Positions 45,046 to 53,187 of a stretch of 64,000 nt of DNA are shown here, in pieces (position 1 is the stretch's first letter; each line of letters opens with the position of its first letter). The notes beneath the pieces were generated by a model. It did not search any database. It was not told the DNA's origin and worked only from the letters and a program-made list of their open reading frames with translations. This stretch comes from an uncultured Alphaproteobacteria bacterium (lineage in GTDB: Bacteria; Pseudomonadota; Alphaproteobacteria; HIMB59): contig CACGSS010000003.1 of the NCBI GenBank assembly GCA_902575725.1, forward strand, positions 1 to 64,000, in the 5' to 3' direction. The position numbers were made by a program, and so were the translations under genes.

Positions 45046-45737
45046 TGCCAGTAAAAAAGAAAGCAACATCAAAAAAAGTTAATACAAAGACTAAAAAAGA
45101 AAAGAGCAAAAAAAAAGTAAAAACTAAAAAAAAGGTATTACCCAAAAAAAAACAATCTGTAAAAAAAGTAGTTAAGAAAAAAATTGTAAAGAAAAATATT
45201 AAAAAAATTATTACACCAAAAGCTCCAAAGATAAAAAAAGTAACTGTTCCCCAAGAATTTAAAGCAGGTGAGAATATTGTTTACCCCACTCACGGTGTAG
45301 GAAGAATTCTCACAATAGAAAAGTTTCAATATGACTTTATTGAAGAACAATTATATGTAATTCAATTTTTTCAAGATAAGTTAACAATCAGAGTTCCATT
45401 TGCTAAAGCAAAATTGATTGGTTTAAGAAACATTACTAGTAAACCATCTATGACAAGAACACTTTCTGTTTTAAAGCAAAAACCTAAAATTAAAAAGGCA
45501 ATGTGGAGTAGACGAGCACAAGAGTATGATCAAAAGATAAACTCTGGTGATATCAAACTCCTTTCAGAAGTTGTCCGTGACTTATTTAGAAAAGATGATC
45601 AAACAGAGCAATCTTATAGTGAGCGTCAGATGTTCCAGGTTGCTTTCGAGAGATACACTAGAGAATTTGCGATATCTTCAAGTTTAAAATTTGATGAAGC
45701 ATCAACAAAAATATTAGATATTTTAAATAAAAGATAA
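45045..45737 (+). CDS. carD: CarD-family transcriptional regulator with basic N-terminal tail
   Basis: A 230-residue protein. Residues about 1-65 are an extremely lysine-rich tail (KKKVKTKKKVLPKKK and similar). The CarD domain then starts at FKAGENIVYPTHGVGRIL (about 71-88), with the RNA-polymerase-binding Tudor-like part followed by a helical DNA-binding part with KAMWSRRAQEYDQKINSGD. CarD stabilises open complexes at promoters. Typical members have about 165 residues, so the tail is an addition. Confidence 0.9.
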   Translation: MPVKKKATSKKVNTKTKKEKSKKKVKTKKKVLPKKKQSVKKVVKKKIVKKNIKKIITPKAPKIKKVTVPQEFKAGENIVYPTHGVGRILTIEKFQYDFIEEQLYVIQFFQDKLTIRVPFAKAKLIGLRNITSKPSMTRTLSVLKQKPKIKKAMWSRRAQEYDQKINSGDIKLLSEVVRDLFRKDDQTEQSYSERQMFQVAFERYTREFAISSSLKFDEASTKILDILNKR

Positions 45738-45738
45738 A

Positions 45739-46062
45739 TTAATTAGTCTCTTCTTCGTTCTTGTCAGTTGGAATATCAATGCTGATATCCTCTGCTAGGT
45801 TATCAGTATCTTCAGTTTGGGTATTGGTGTCTTCTGTTTCTTCAATTAAGTCTTTTAATTCATCGTTTTCTTTAGCAGTCTTAGGGGGAGTTGAAACAGT
45901 TATTCCGGCTTTTCTTCCTCTTTTAGGTTTTGCTATATTTACAGCTTCAATGGATTTACCACATTCTGGACAATTTATTACGTCTTGATAAAAATCATAG
46001 TATTTTACGCTGCCACAAGGGCATGTTCTTTTGTGACCTAAATCGATTTGCTCTTCTTGCAT
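45739..46062 (-). CDS. TIGR02300/FYDLN-type zinc-ribbon protein
   Basis: A 107-residue protein. The N-terminal part ([20 protein letters not shown], then [10 protein letters not shown]) gives four metal-binding cysteines and the FYDLN-like signature. After a basic KPKRGRKAG segment, the rest is acidic and disordered. The family is widespread in alphaproteobacteria with unknown function. It is convergent with carD, only one base apart. Confidence 0.82.
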   Translation of the reverse strand: MQEEQIDLGHKRTCPCGSVKYYDFYQDVINCPECGKSIEAVNIAKPKRGRKAGITVSTPPKTAKENDELKDLIEETEDTNTQTEDTDNLAEDISIDIPTDKNEEETN

Positions 46063-46126
46063 TGTGGGCAGTTTTATACATTATTATTGTAATTTATACA
46101 ATTTTTTATTATGTTATCGCCTTAAT

Positions 46127-46387
46127 ATGGCGGTTCCAAAAAGAAAAACCACACCTTCAAAAAGGAATATGAGACGCTCTCATCACAGAGCGGGTACCCA
46201 ACTTTTTGCAGAAGATAAAAAATCAGGTGAATTGAGAAGACCCCATCATATTGATTTGAGTACTGGTATGTACAGAGGTAAGCAAATAATTATTAAAAAA
46301 AATAAAAAAGATAAAGATACCGAGGGTCAAGCACCTGTAAATACTGACGAAACAACTAAAACTATTGAAGCTCCTGCCTCTAAATAA
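46127..46387 (+). CDS. rpmF: 50S ribosomal protein L32 with C-terminal extension
   Basis: An 86-residue protein. Residues 1-58 are a normal alphaproteobacterial L32 ([20 protein letters not shown], then [16 protein letters not shown]). Residues 64-86 form an extra polar and acidic tail ([18 protein letters not shown]). ATG 46127 is the family start; an earlier in-frame ATG at 46064 lies 2 bp upstream of the FYDLN gene's start on the other strand. The two genes are divergent. Confidence 0.94.
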   Translation: MAVPKRKTTPSKRNMRRSHHRAGTQLFAEDKKSGELRRPHHIDLSTGMYRGKQIIIKKNKKDKDTEGQAPVNTDETTKTIEAPASK

Positions 46388-46876
46388 TTAATCTCTAATT
46401 ACTTTGTATATTGAATTTTCTGAAAAGCTTTGCTGATAGAGCTTTTTTTTAAGTTCACTAGTTTCCAATTTCGATAGTTTTTTTCTCATAATAAATCTTT
46501 TTAAAATATCCACCTCTAAATCTGGATTTTCGGATACTTTTTTAGAGATATATTCCTCAATTAAGCTTTGTTCAAAACCTTTTTGGTAAAGTTTATTTTT
46601 AATTTTTTTTAAAGAAAACAGTGATTGTTCATAATAATGAAATACAGTTTCAATAAATTGCTTTTCATCTATGATCTTTAAATCATCTAATTTTTGTACG
46701 ATATTATCAATAAGTTCTTGTTTAGAGACATTTTCTAAGAAAATGACTTTTTGATAAGTTTTTTTATTTTTAAGTCTTTTTTCTAGAATTTCAGAAATTT
46801 TTTTTTTAGTTGCTGGATATTTACCCAAGTATTTTAGTGCTTCATTATACAAGTATTCATCAGCTTTTTTTTTCAT
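46388..46876 (-). CDS. recX: RecX-family regulatory protein
   Basis: A 162-residue helical protein of the RecX type, which blocks or modulates RecA filaments. Three-helix repeats are visible: YLYNEALKYLGKYPATKKKI (N-terminal), then DLKIIDEKQFIETVFHYYEQ and IKNKLYQKGFEQSLIEEYI. It is convergent with rpmF, with no gap between the stops. recA is not in the window. Confidence 0.8.
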   Translation of the reverse strand: MKKKADEYLYNEALKYLGKYPATKKKISEILEKRLKNKKTYQKVIFLENVSKQELIDNIVQKLDDLKIIDEKQFIETVFHYYEQSLFSLKKIKNKLYQKGFEQSLIEEYISKKVSENPDLEVDILKRFIMRKKLSKLETSELKKKLYQQSFSENSIYKVIRD

Positions 46877-46920
46877 AGTTTATATTTTATGAATTATTAT
46901 TATGAAGTATACAAACAAAG

Positions 46921-46997
46921 GCGCTTGTAGCTCAGTAGGATAGAGCACCAGATTCCTAATCTGGGGGTCGCAGGTTCGATTCCTGCCAAGCGCGCCA
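46921..46997 (+). tRNA. tRNA-Arg (anticodon CCT)
   Basis: The acceptor stem pairs GCGCTTG (46921-46927) with CAAGCGC (46987-46993), followed by discriminator G and encoded CCA. The anticodon stem CCAGA/TCTGG holds loop TTCCTAA, anticodon CCT. The T-arm GCAGGTTCGATTCCTGC is normal. It is followed after 40 bp by the pectin-acetylesterase-like gene. Confidence 0.97.
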
Positions 46998-47037
46998 ATA
47001 ACTTTGACATATTAAAAAAAATTTTTATAAATTACTT

Positions 47038-48000
47038 ATGGTAAAAATTTTTTTTGTATTAAATCTTTTACTTTTCACATCTTTCTCAAATGCCCAGCTA
47101 ATAAAAACAAAAAATCCTAAAGCTTTATGCTCTAACGGTGAACAAGCAACATTTACCTTTTTTGAGGGTAATACAAATAATTGGTTAATGTATATTCAAG
47201 GAGGGGGTGTGGCTGCAAACAAAGACCAATACAGATCAAGAAATAATGGATTGAAATCTCCTGCAGTTTCAAATGAAAGAGGTAAAACTTTTATGGTCGA
47301 GGACTTTATTAACAACAACTTTAACGTCATTTACATTCCTTACTGTAGCAATGACATACATCAGGGCACGCACGTAAACAATATTGATGGAAAAAAAGTT
47401 TATTTTCATGGTCGATACATTATCGAGGACATTTTTAATCAGTATGATGAAAAGTTTAAAAAAGCAGATAAATTAATTTTTGCAGGCTATAGTGCTGGGT
47501 CCTTGGCTTTGGGTTTAAACGTCGATCTAATTAAAAGATATGAAAATCCATATATTATTGCTGATAGTTTTTGGTTAGACGCAGAGTCTTTAAATGTTCG
47601 CTTAGGATGGAATGATGGACCATGGCCTAAAATTGTAAAGTTTTTATATAATGACAGGGTCGAGCATTGTAAAGACTCTCATTGGGCAAATTGTTTTTCT
47701 TCAAGACCATTATTTGAAAGAAATAATTTGAATAATGTTTTTTTTATTTGGAACATAGGTGATCCTTACATGAAAGGTAATTTAGATAAAGTAAGACAAT
47801 CTATAAATGAAGACGTAAATTTTTATAATGCTGGTTTTTCAATTAATGCTGAAGAAAGAAAGTTAAAAGGAAATATTGAGTGGGGACATGTTATGACAGC
47901 TACTGACTTATACTATAAAGATTTTGAAGGTACTTCATTACAAAAGTTAATTTGGAATTGGATAAACGGATCTGGAAAAACTATTTATATAAACAATTAG
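47038..48000 (+). CDS. Secreted pectin-acetylesterase-like (Notum-like) protein
   Basis: A 320-residue alpha/beta hydrolase. A signal peptide covers about residues 1-19 (ending SNAQ). Near residue 58 lies MYIQGGGVAA, then VIYIPYCSNDIHQGTH (about 99-114), the nucleophile GYSAGSLALG (about 151-160), a WLDAE segment near 180, and the catalytic His in EWGHVMTATD near 281. The family removes acetyl (pectin) or acyl groups from polymers or proteins. Six cysteines or fewer suggest a compact form. It overlaps gcrA (convergent) by 4 bp. Confidence 0.83.
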   Translation: MVKIFFVLNLLLFTSFSNAQLIKTKNPKALCSNGEQATFTFFEGNTNNWLMYIQGGGVAANKDQYRSRNNGLKSPAVSNERGKTFMVEDFINNNFNVIYIPYCSNDIHQGTHVNNIDGKKVYFHGRYIIEDIFNQYDEKFKKADKLIFAGYSAGSLALGLNVDLIKRYENPYIIADSFWLDAESLNVRLGWNDGPWPKIVKFLYNDRVEHCKDSHWANCFSSRPLFERNNLNNVFFIWNIGDPYMKGNLDKVRQSINEDVNFYNAGFSINAEERKLKGNIEWGHVMTATDLYYKDFEGTSLQKLIWNWINGSGKTIYINN

Positions 48001-48467
48001 TTTTTCTCGTGTAAAAAATCCAAAAGTCTATCTAAATATTTTTCATCAACATTATATGCTTTTTTATAATGTTCAATACAATATGGTTTTGTTGGAATAT
48101 TTTGACCACCACAATAGTGAAATCCCTCTTCGAGCGGATCTCCGATAGGCCATTGACAAGATTTAAAGTTACCTGTGCCAACAATACTCTTTTTAAAACT
48201 AAATTTTTCCCTTCTTCGAACAGGTTCTTTTCTTATTGTATTTTGAGAGGATGAATTACTGGTTGCTCTGTACATGGTGACAGAAGAAAACTGTTGATTT
48301 TGAGTTGATTTTTTTCTGGAGTTTTGACGTCTTTCAAGACCCAGTCTGAAAGCTTTACCAATAACGGCATTTTTAGTAAATCCAAGCTGCACGCCAATCT
48401 GGCTAGTAGCAACCCCTTCATTCCAAAGTTTTTTAAGATCTTCTACTTTTTGATTATTCCAAGACAT
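47997..48467 (-). CDS. gcrA: GcrA-family cell-cycle regulator
   Basis: A 156-residue alphaproteobacterial regulator. Its N-terminal helix-turn-helix is WNNQKVEDLKKLWNEGVATS followed by IGVQLGFTKNAVIGKAFRLGL (residues 3-45). The C-terminal part holds CQWPIGDP...FHYCGGQNI...YCIEHYKKAY, a Cys/His-rich module that binds sigma-70 domain 2. In Caulobacter it activates promoters carrying CcrM-methylated GANTC sites. ccrM is not in the window. Confidence 0.93.
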   Translation of the reverse strand: MSWNNQKVEDLKKLWNEGVATSQIGVQLGFTKNAVIGKAFRLGLERRQNSRKKSTQNQQFSSVTMYRATSNSSSQNTIRKEPVRRREKFSFKKSIVGTGNFKSCQWPIGDPLEEGFHYCGGQNIPTKPYCIEHYKKAYNVDEKYLDRLLDFLHEKN

Positions 48468-48493
48468 TTTTTATATACCTACTCTATTTAGTT

Positions 48494-48526
48494 CCATATA
48501 TGGGTAGTTTTATACTATATATAGTA
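48494..48526. promoter_or_regulatory. Two palindromes in the gcrA-pgk divergent region
   Basis: CCATATATGG (48494-48503) and TACTATATATAGTA (48513-48526) are both perfect inverted repeats within the 101-bp region between two divergent genes. Either could be an operator or overlap promoter elements. The rest of this gap shows no ribosome site for pgk. Confidence 0.35.
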
Positions 48527-48568
48527 GTAGTAATCTAGCCTAAAATGATTAAAAAAATGTGAATAAAT

Positions 48569-49735
48569 ATGAAATCTCTTAAAAATTTGAAATTTGAAAA
48601 AATCCGAAATGTAGGGATCAGAGTCGATTTCAATGTTCCTATCAATAAAAATTTTAGAATTACAGACAAAACAAGATTAGATAGATCTAAGGAGACGATT
48701 GATTTTATTAAAAATAAACAATGTAATATTTTTCTTATTTCACATTTTGGAAGACCAAAAGAAAATTTTGATGAGAAGTATTCTTTCTCAAAATTAATTG
48801 ATCAGTTTGAGGATATATTGGAGTTAAAATTAAATTTTATTAATTATGATAGTTTTTTAGATAATGGCCTTAATGAAATAGATGTTGATAAGCCAACTAT
48901 AAGCCTTTTAGAGAATATAAGATTTTTTGAGGGAGAAATAAAAAATGATTTAAATTTTAGTAAGTCTATTACAGATAAATTAGATTTATACGTTAATGAG
49001 GCTTTTTCTGCTTCCCACCGATTTCACTCATCAGTTAATCAAATGGCTAAAAACATATTGTCAGTACCTGGATTTAATTTTGAAAGAGAAATTTTAGCAA
49101 TAGATAATATAAAAAAATCTCCAAAAAAAAAATTAGCGATCATTGGTGGATCAAAAGTTTCAACTAAAATAAAAACACTTCTATTTTTAACATCCTCTTG
49201 CTCAGATATTTTTATTGGAGGGGCAATGGCTAATAATTTTTTTAAATATAATAGTATAAATGTAAGCAATTCTTTAATTGAAGAGGGCACAGAAAGGATG
49301 ATTGAAATGATTTACAATTCTGCAAAATCAACAAATTGTAAAATTCATCTTCCATCAGATGTTATACTTGACACAAATGAAAATAAATTAATAGATGAGC
49401 TTCCTACAAGCTCTGATTTTAAAATCGTAGATATATCAGTTTCCTCACACGCGATTTTAGAAAAACTGATAGGTAATAGTGATATCGTTTTGTGGAATGG
49501 ACCAATGGGAATGATCGAAGACAATAAATTTTCAAAGGGATCAGTAAATTTAGCACATCTCCTTGCAAAATCTCAAGCAGATGTTGTCATAGGTGGTGGA
49601 GACACAATTTTAGCAATCAACATGGCTGAGGAAAAATTTGAAAATTTTTATTTTGTTTCAACAGCCGGCGGTGCTTTTCTTGAGGCGCTCGAGAACAAAG
49701 ATCTTCCTGGAATTCAAGCCCTTATGGCTGATTAA
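48569..49735 (+). CDS. pgk: Phosphoglycerate kinase
   Basis: A 388-residue glycolytic enzyme. Signatures are VGIRVDFNVPINKN (residues about 15-28), NIFLISHFGRPKE (near 52), AFSASHRFHSSVNQMAK (near 145) with a serine-rich form of the usual DAFGTAHR, KLAIIGGSKVSTKI (near 190), and the C-terminal nucleotide loop VVIGGGDT...STAGGAFLEALE. The length is slightly under 400, as usual. It is divergent from gcrA and overlaps the convergent yciB by 14 bp. Confidence 0.96.
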   Translation: MKSLKNLKFEKIRNVGIRVDFNVPINKNFRITDKTRLDRSKETIDFIKNKQCNIFLISHFGRPKENFDEKYSFSKLIDQFEDILELKLNFINYDSFLDNGLNEIDVDKPTISLLENIRFFEGEIKNDLNFSKSITDKLDLYVNEAFSASHRFHSSVNQMAKNILSVPGFNFEREILAIDNIKKSPKKKLAIIGGSKVSTKIKTLLFLTSSCSDIFIGGAMANNFFKYNSINVSNSLIEEGTERMIEMIYNSAKSTNCKIHLPSDVILDTNENKLIDELPTSSDFKIVDISVSSHAILEKLIGNSDIVLWNGPMGMIEDNKFSKGSVNLAHLLAKSQADVVIGGGDTILAINMAEEKFENFYFVSTAGGAFLEALENKDLPGIQALMAD

Positions 49736-50258
49736 TAAAATATTTTTTTAGCAATGGAATTTGAATTATTGTAAACACAATAGTAATTCCCATTATTCCA
49801 AATACTTTAAAATTTACCCAAACATCAGTCGTTTGAGTCCGCCAAACTATTTCATTTAAAACAGCTAAAAGGATAAAAAAGCTTGACCACATTTTATTCA
49901 TTAATCCCCAACCCTCATCAGTTAATTTTAATGATGAGTTTAATAATAACTTTAAAACAGGCTTATTAATTAACGTGCTTCCAATCAAAACTGCAGCAAA
50001 AAGAGCATTTATAATTGTTGGTTTCATTTTAAAAAATATCTCATTTTTTAAAAAAATACTTAAACCACCAAAAACGACTAAGATAATTGTACTTACTAAC
50101 ATCATTGTTGAAATTTTTCTTTCTTTGAAATAGATGGCTATAAGGGAAATAAGTGTTGCAACTATTACAGCAGCAATACTTAAATAGAGATCTTTATCTG
50201 ATTTATAATATACTGCGAAAAAAACAATTAAGGGAAAAAATTCAAAGAGTTGTTTCAT
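49722..50258 (-). CDS. yciB: Inner membrane septation protein A family (YciB/IspZ)
   Basis: A 178-residue protein with five to six hydrophobic helices. It starts KQLFEFFPLIVFFAVYY, the family N-terminus, and contains WGLMNKMWSSFFILLAVLNE and WVNFKVFGIMGITIVF, which are typical. The family is linked to envelope and septum work. It ends the dapF-mtaB-ftsY-yciB run, one base after ftsY. Confidence 0.9.
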   Translation of the reverse strand: MKQLFEFFPLIVFFAVYYKSDKDLYLSIAAVIVATLISLIAIYFKERKISTMMLVSTIILVVFGGLSIFLKNEIFFKMKPTIINALFAAVLIGSTLINKPVLKLLLNSSLKLTDEGWGLMNKMWSSFFILLAVLNEIVWRTQTTDVWVNFKVFGIMGITIVFTIIQIPLLKKYFINQP

Positions 50259-50259
50259 T

Positions 50260-51078
50260 TTATAGTAGTCTATCTAAATATCCTTCAAATTGAAACTCTC
50301 TTAAGTCATTCATGCCTTCGCCATATCCTTCAAATACTACAGGAATATCAAAATCATTTATTATTGTTAGAAGAGCTCCATACTTAGCATTAGAGTCTAC
50401 CTTATTTAAAATAATACCATCTAAAGTGATATATTCTTGAAAACCTTCTATTATATGTTTTGAAGCAAGGCCAGTATTAGCATCTAGTGTCAAAAAAGCC
50501 ATTATTAAATTAAATTTATCGGATTTTTTTGAAACTATATCTGAGATTTTTTTTAGCTCAGCCATTAAATTTTTGTTGTTATGCTGTCTCCCAGATGTAT
50601 CAACAATAATAACATCACTCTCTTTCAGATTATCAATACCTTGAAAAATAACTGCAGATGGATCTTCCATATTATTACCCTTATGAATGGGCACTTCAAA
50701 TTGATTTGTGAAATGTTCAAGTTGATCGATTGCGGCAGCCCTAAATGTATCTGCTGCAATTACGCCAGGTTTTAAGCCATTCTTTTGAATTAGATTTATA
50801 AATTTACCTATAAATGTTGTTTTTCCCGAGCCGTTATTTCCAGCAATAATATATAAGCTTTTATCTTGAGGAGAAAAACCACCAAATTTTTTTTCTTTGA
50901 ATTTTGTAAGCAGTTCATCTTTAATCACTTTTTTAATATCCTCTTCTTGTGATTTATTTTCTTTTATTTTTGAAATTATTAAATCAGCAAATTTTGGTTC
51001 TACACCATTATCAAACAAAAGATCCTCTATCTCATCTATATTTAAATTCTTTTGAAAGATTTTTTTTAAAAAAAACAT
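50260..51078 (-). CDS. ftsY: Signal recognition particle receptor FtsY (short form)
   Basis: A 272-residue SRP GTPase. It has only the NG domains and lacks the acidic A domain. G1 is GNNGSGKTTF (about residues 99-108), then DTFRAAAIDQLEHF (near 133), DTSGR (near 178) and NKVD (near 239), where the family consensus is TKxD. The C-terminal closing segment GYGEGMNDLREFQFEGYLD is present. It docks ribosome-SRP complexes at the membrane. It starts one base into the mtaB stop. Confidence 0.94.
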   Translation of the reverse strand: MFFLKKIFQKNLNIDEIEDLLFDNGVEPKFADLIISKIKENKSQEEDIKKVIKDELLTKFKEKKFGGFSPQDKSLYIIAGNNGSGKTTFIGKFINLIQKNGLKPGVIAADTFRAAAIDQLEHFTNQFEVPIHKGNNMEDPSAVIFQGIDNLKESDVIIVDTSGRQHNNKNLMAELKKISDIVSKKSDKFNLIMAFLTLDANTGLASKHIIEGFQEYITLDGIILNKVDSNAKYGALLTIINDFDIPVVFEGYGEGMNDLREFQFEGYLDRLL

Positions 51079-52283
51079 TAAACCCTTATAACCTCACCAA
51101 CGGGCACACCTACTAAGGGTACTTTATGTTTGATATAATTTTGATCATACCCAATAGCTAATCCTGAATTTAACTCTTCAATAAGGACCTCCCTTGGTAA
51201 TGAAAGTTTGGATTTTACTTTTTTTAAAATTAATTCTCCAAGATCTCTTAAAACTTTTGCTCTCTTTTTAATAATTGATTTAGAGACCTGAGGCATCCTT
51301 GAAGCAGGAGTATTGTTTTTTGGAGAAAAAGGAAATATGTGAAGGTGAGAAATTTCATTGTCTCTTAACAGTTTGTATGTATTTTCAAACATCGTATCTG
51401 TTTCTGTGGGAAATCCTGCAATAATATCTGCACCAAATGAAATATCTTTTCTAATTTTTTTACAACGATCAACAAATTGAAATACATCTTTTGAGCTATG
51501 TCTTCTTTTCATTCTTTTCAGTATCATGTCATCACCAGACTGTATACTAAGGTGAAGATGCGGCATTACCCTTAGATCTTTTAGTACTTCATTAAAATTT
51601 TCATCAACTTCAGCACAATCTATTGAGGAGAGTCGAAGACGTTGCAATTTAGTTTTATCTAAAATATCTAAAATTAAATTGCTCATATTATATTTGTGAT
51701 CAAAATCGCTCCCATAATCTGATATATCAACACCTGTTAAAACAATTTCTTTGACACCATTTTCTACAACTCTTTCCACCTCATCAATTAAGTAAAAAGG
51801 ATCAAAACTCCTATTATTACCTCTACCAAAAGGAATAATACAAAATGTGCACCTATGATTGCATCCTTGTTGAATTACAAGGCTTTCTCTTATGTTAATG
51901 TTTTTATTATCTAAAGATGGGCGGATATCTTGAGGAGAGTCAAATATGTCTTCCTTGAAATCTACTTCGAGTTCTTCATTAAGTAAGGATTTCCAAGTTT
52001 CTGATTTCAGTTTACTTATATTATCAATAACTTTATCGACCTCAGTCATTGAAGAATACTTATCTGGAGATATTTGTGCAGCACAACCTGTCATTACAAT
52101 TTTTTTATCGGGATATTCTTTTTTAATTCTTCTAATAGTTTGTCTTACCTGCCTCTCAGTTTCATTTGTGACGGCACAAGAGTTTATAACAACCATATTT
52201 TCATTATTATTTACTAATAATTCTTCAATTTTTTTTCCTTCAAAGTTATTTAGTCGACATCCAAAATTAACGACTTTAGACAT
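51078..52283 (-). CDS. mtaB: tRNA (t6A37) methylthiotransferase MtaB
   Basis: A 401-residue radical-SAM enzyme that turns t6A37 into ms2t6A37. The N-terminal cluster-binding cysteines lie in VVNFGCRLN, VINSCAVTNE and MTGCAAQ. The radical-SAM motif is QQGCNHRCTFCIIPFGRG (near residue 138). A C-terminal TRAM-like strand region follows. It works after TsaD, whose gene is also in the window. It starts at ATG 52283, beside the dapF stop. Confidence 0.95.
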   Translation of the reverse strand: MSKVVNFGCRLNNFEGKKIEELLVNNNENMVVINSCAVTNETERQVRQTIRRIKKEYPDKKIVMTGCAAQISPDKYSSMTEVDKVIDNISKLKSETWKSLLNEELEVDFKEDIFDSPQDIRPSLDNKNINIRESLVIQQGCNHRCTFCIIPFGRGNNRSFDPFYLIDEVERVVENGVKEIVLTGVDISDYGSDFDHKYNMSNLILDILDKTKLQRLRLSSIDCAEVDENFNEVLKDLRVMPHLHLSIQSGDDMILKRMKRRHSSKDVFQFVDRCKKIRKDISFGADIIAGFPTETDTMFENTYKLLRDNEISHLHIFPFSPKNNTPASRMPQVSKSIIKKRAKVLRDLGELILKKVKSKLSLPREVLIEELNSGLAIGYDQNYIKHKVPLVGVPVGEVIRV

Positions 52284-53096
52284 TTAAATATTAATCGATG
52301 ATTGATAAACTAAATCTGCAGGGCCTTGAAGGAATACCATCTTGTCCTTGATTTCTGTTTTTAATACTGATCGTTCAGTAACCACTTTGATTTTAGAGGA
52401 CACAAAGTCATTATGACTTAAAACAAAAGCAGTAGCACAAGTTCCTGAACCACATGCTAGTGTATGTCCGCCACCTCGCTCCCAAAATAATACTTTTACT
52501 TTTGATTTTTTTAATACCTCTACAAAAGTAATATTAGCTTGATCAGGAAATAATTTATTTTTTACAAGTAAAGGCCCTAACATATTTAATTTAATATGCT
52601 TTAAATTCTTTACTAATACCACACAATGAGGGTTTCCAATATTTGCCCCCATTATTTTTATTAACCCAGGTATCTTTATTCTTTTAATTTGAATATTTTG
52701 AGAGTCCATTTTTTTTGATAAAGGAATTTTTTTCCAATCTAAAGTTACTTCCCCAACATTGATTTTGTATTCCTTTTGAGTTTTCTTACCAAAATGTAAA
52801 AATTTATGAGTTTTAATGACTGCCTTTTTTACTTTTTTTACTTCAACTAAATATTTGTAGGCACATCGCAATCCATTCCCACAATTTTTCCCAAGTGAGC
52901 CATCTGAGTTATAAAATGTAACTTGATAATGTGAACTGATTTTTTTTAATAGAATTAATTGATCGCAACCTACCCCAAAACGCCTGTCGCAAAGTCTTTT
53001 AATAACCTTCTTTGACTTTCTAATGAAATCAACGTTTTTATCCACAATAATAAAGTCATTTCCTGCTCCTTGAGCTTTCATAAAAGGTATTTTCAT
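52284..53096 (-). CDS. dapF: Diaminopimelate epimerase
   Basis: A 270-residue enzyme that makes meso-DAP for lysine and cell wall. The two catalytic cysteines lie in NSDGSLGKNCGNGLRC (near residue 65) and ACGSGTCATAF (near residue 213). The N-terminus MKIPFMKAQGAGNDFIIVD is the family start, so ATG 53096 was chosen over ATG 53126, which adds ten unrelated residues. It heads the dapF-mtaB-ftsY-yciB run. Confidence 0.96.
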   Translation of the reverse strand: MKIPFMKAQGAGNDFIIVDKNVDFIRKSKKVIKRLCDRRFGVGCDQLILLKKISSHYQVTFYNSDGSLGKNCGNGLRCAYKYLVEVKKVKKAVIKTHKFLHFGKKTQKEYKINVGEVTLDWKKIPLSKKMDSQNIQIKRIKIPGLIKIMGANIGNPHCVVLVKNLKHIKLNMLGPLLVKNKLFPDQANITFVEVLKKSKVKVLFWERGGGHTLACGSGTCATAFVLSHNDFVSSKIKVVTERSVLKTEIKDKMVFLQGPADLVYQSSINI

Positions 53097-53145
53097 AGAC
53101 CAGCTATAGTGATATAAATTCCTCACTAAATAAAGAAAAAATTAG

Positions 53146-53178
53146 TCGGCCGATGAGTATCATTCGCCGATTTTTTTT
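53146..53178 (+). terminator. Terminator-like hairpin in the ffh leader
   Basis: TCGGC (53146-53150) pairs with GCCGA (53166-53170). Inside, GATGA pairs with TCATT around loop GTA, with one C.C mismatch, then eight Ts follow. It lies 9 bp before the ffh ATG. No plus-strand gene ends upstream (dapF is divergent), so it may be an attenuator or leader structure. The minus strand also has a weaker T run. Confidence 0.55.
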
Positions 53179-53187
53179 ATTTTTAAA

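Noticed and set aside
45138..45350. Open frame on the minus strand, rich in Phe, Asn and Tyr, opposite carD
   Set aside because: It is the shadow of the lysine-rich AAA-rich carD tail; reverse-complement AAA gives TTT (Phe) runs. No ribosome site.
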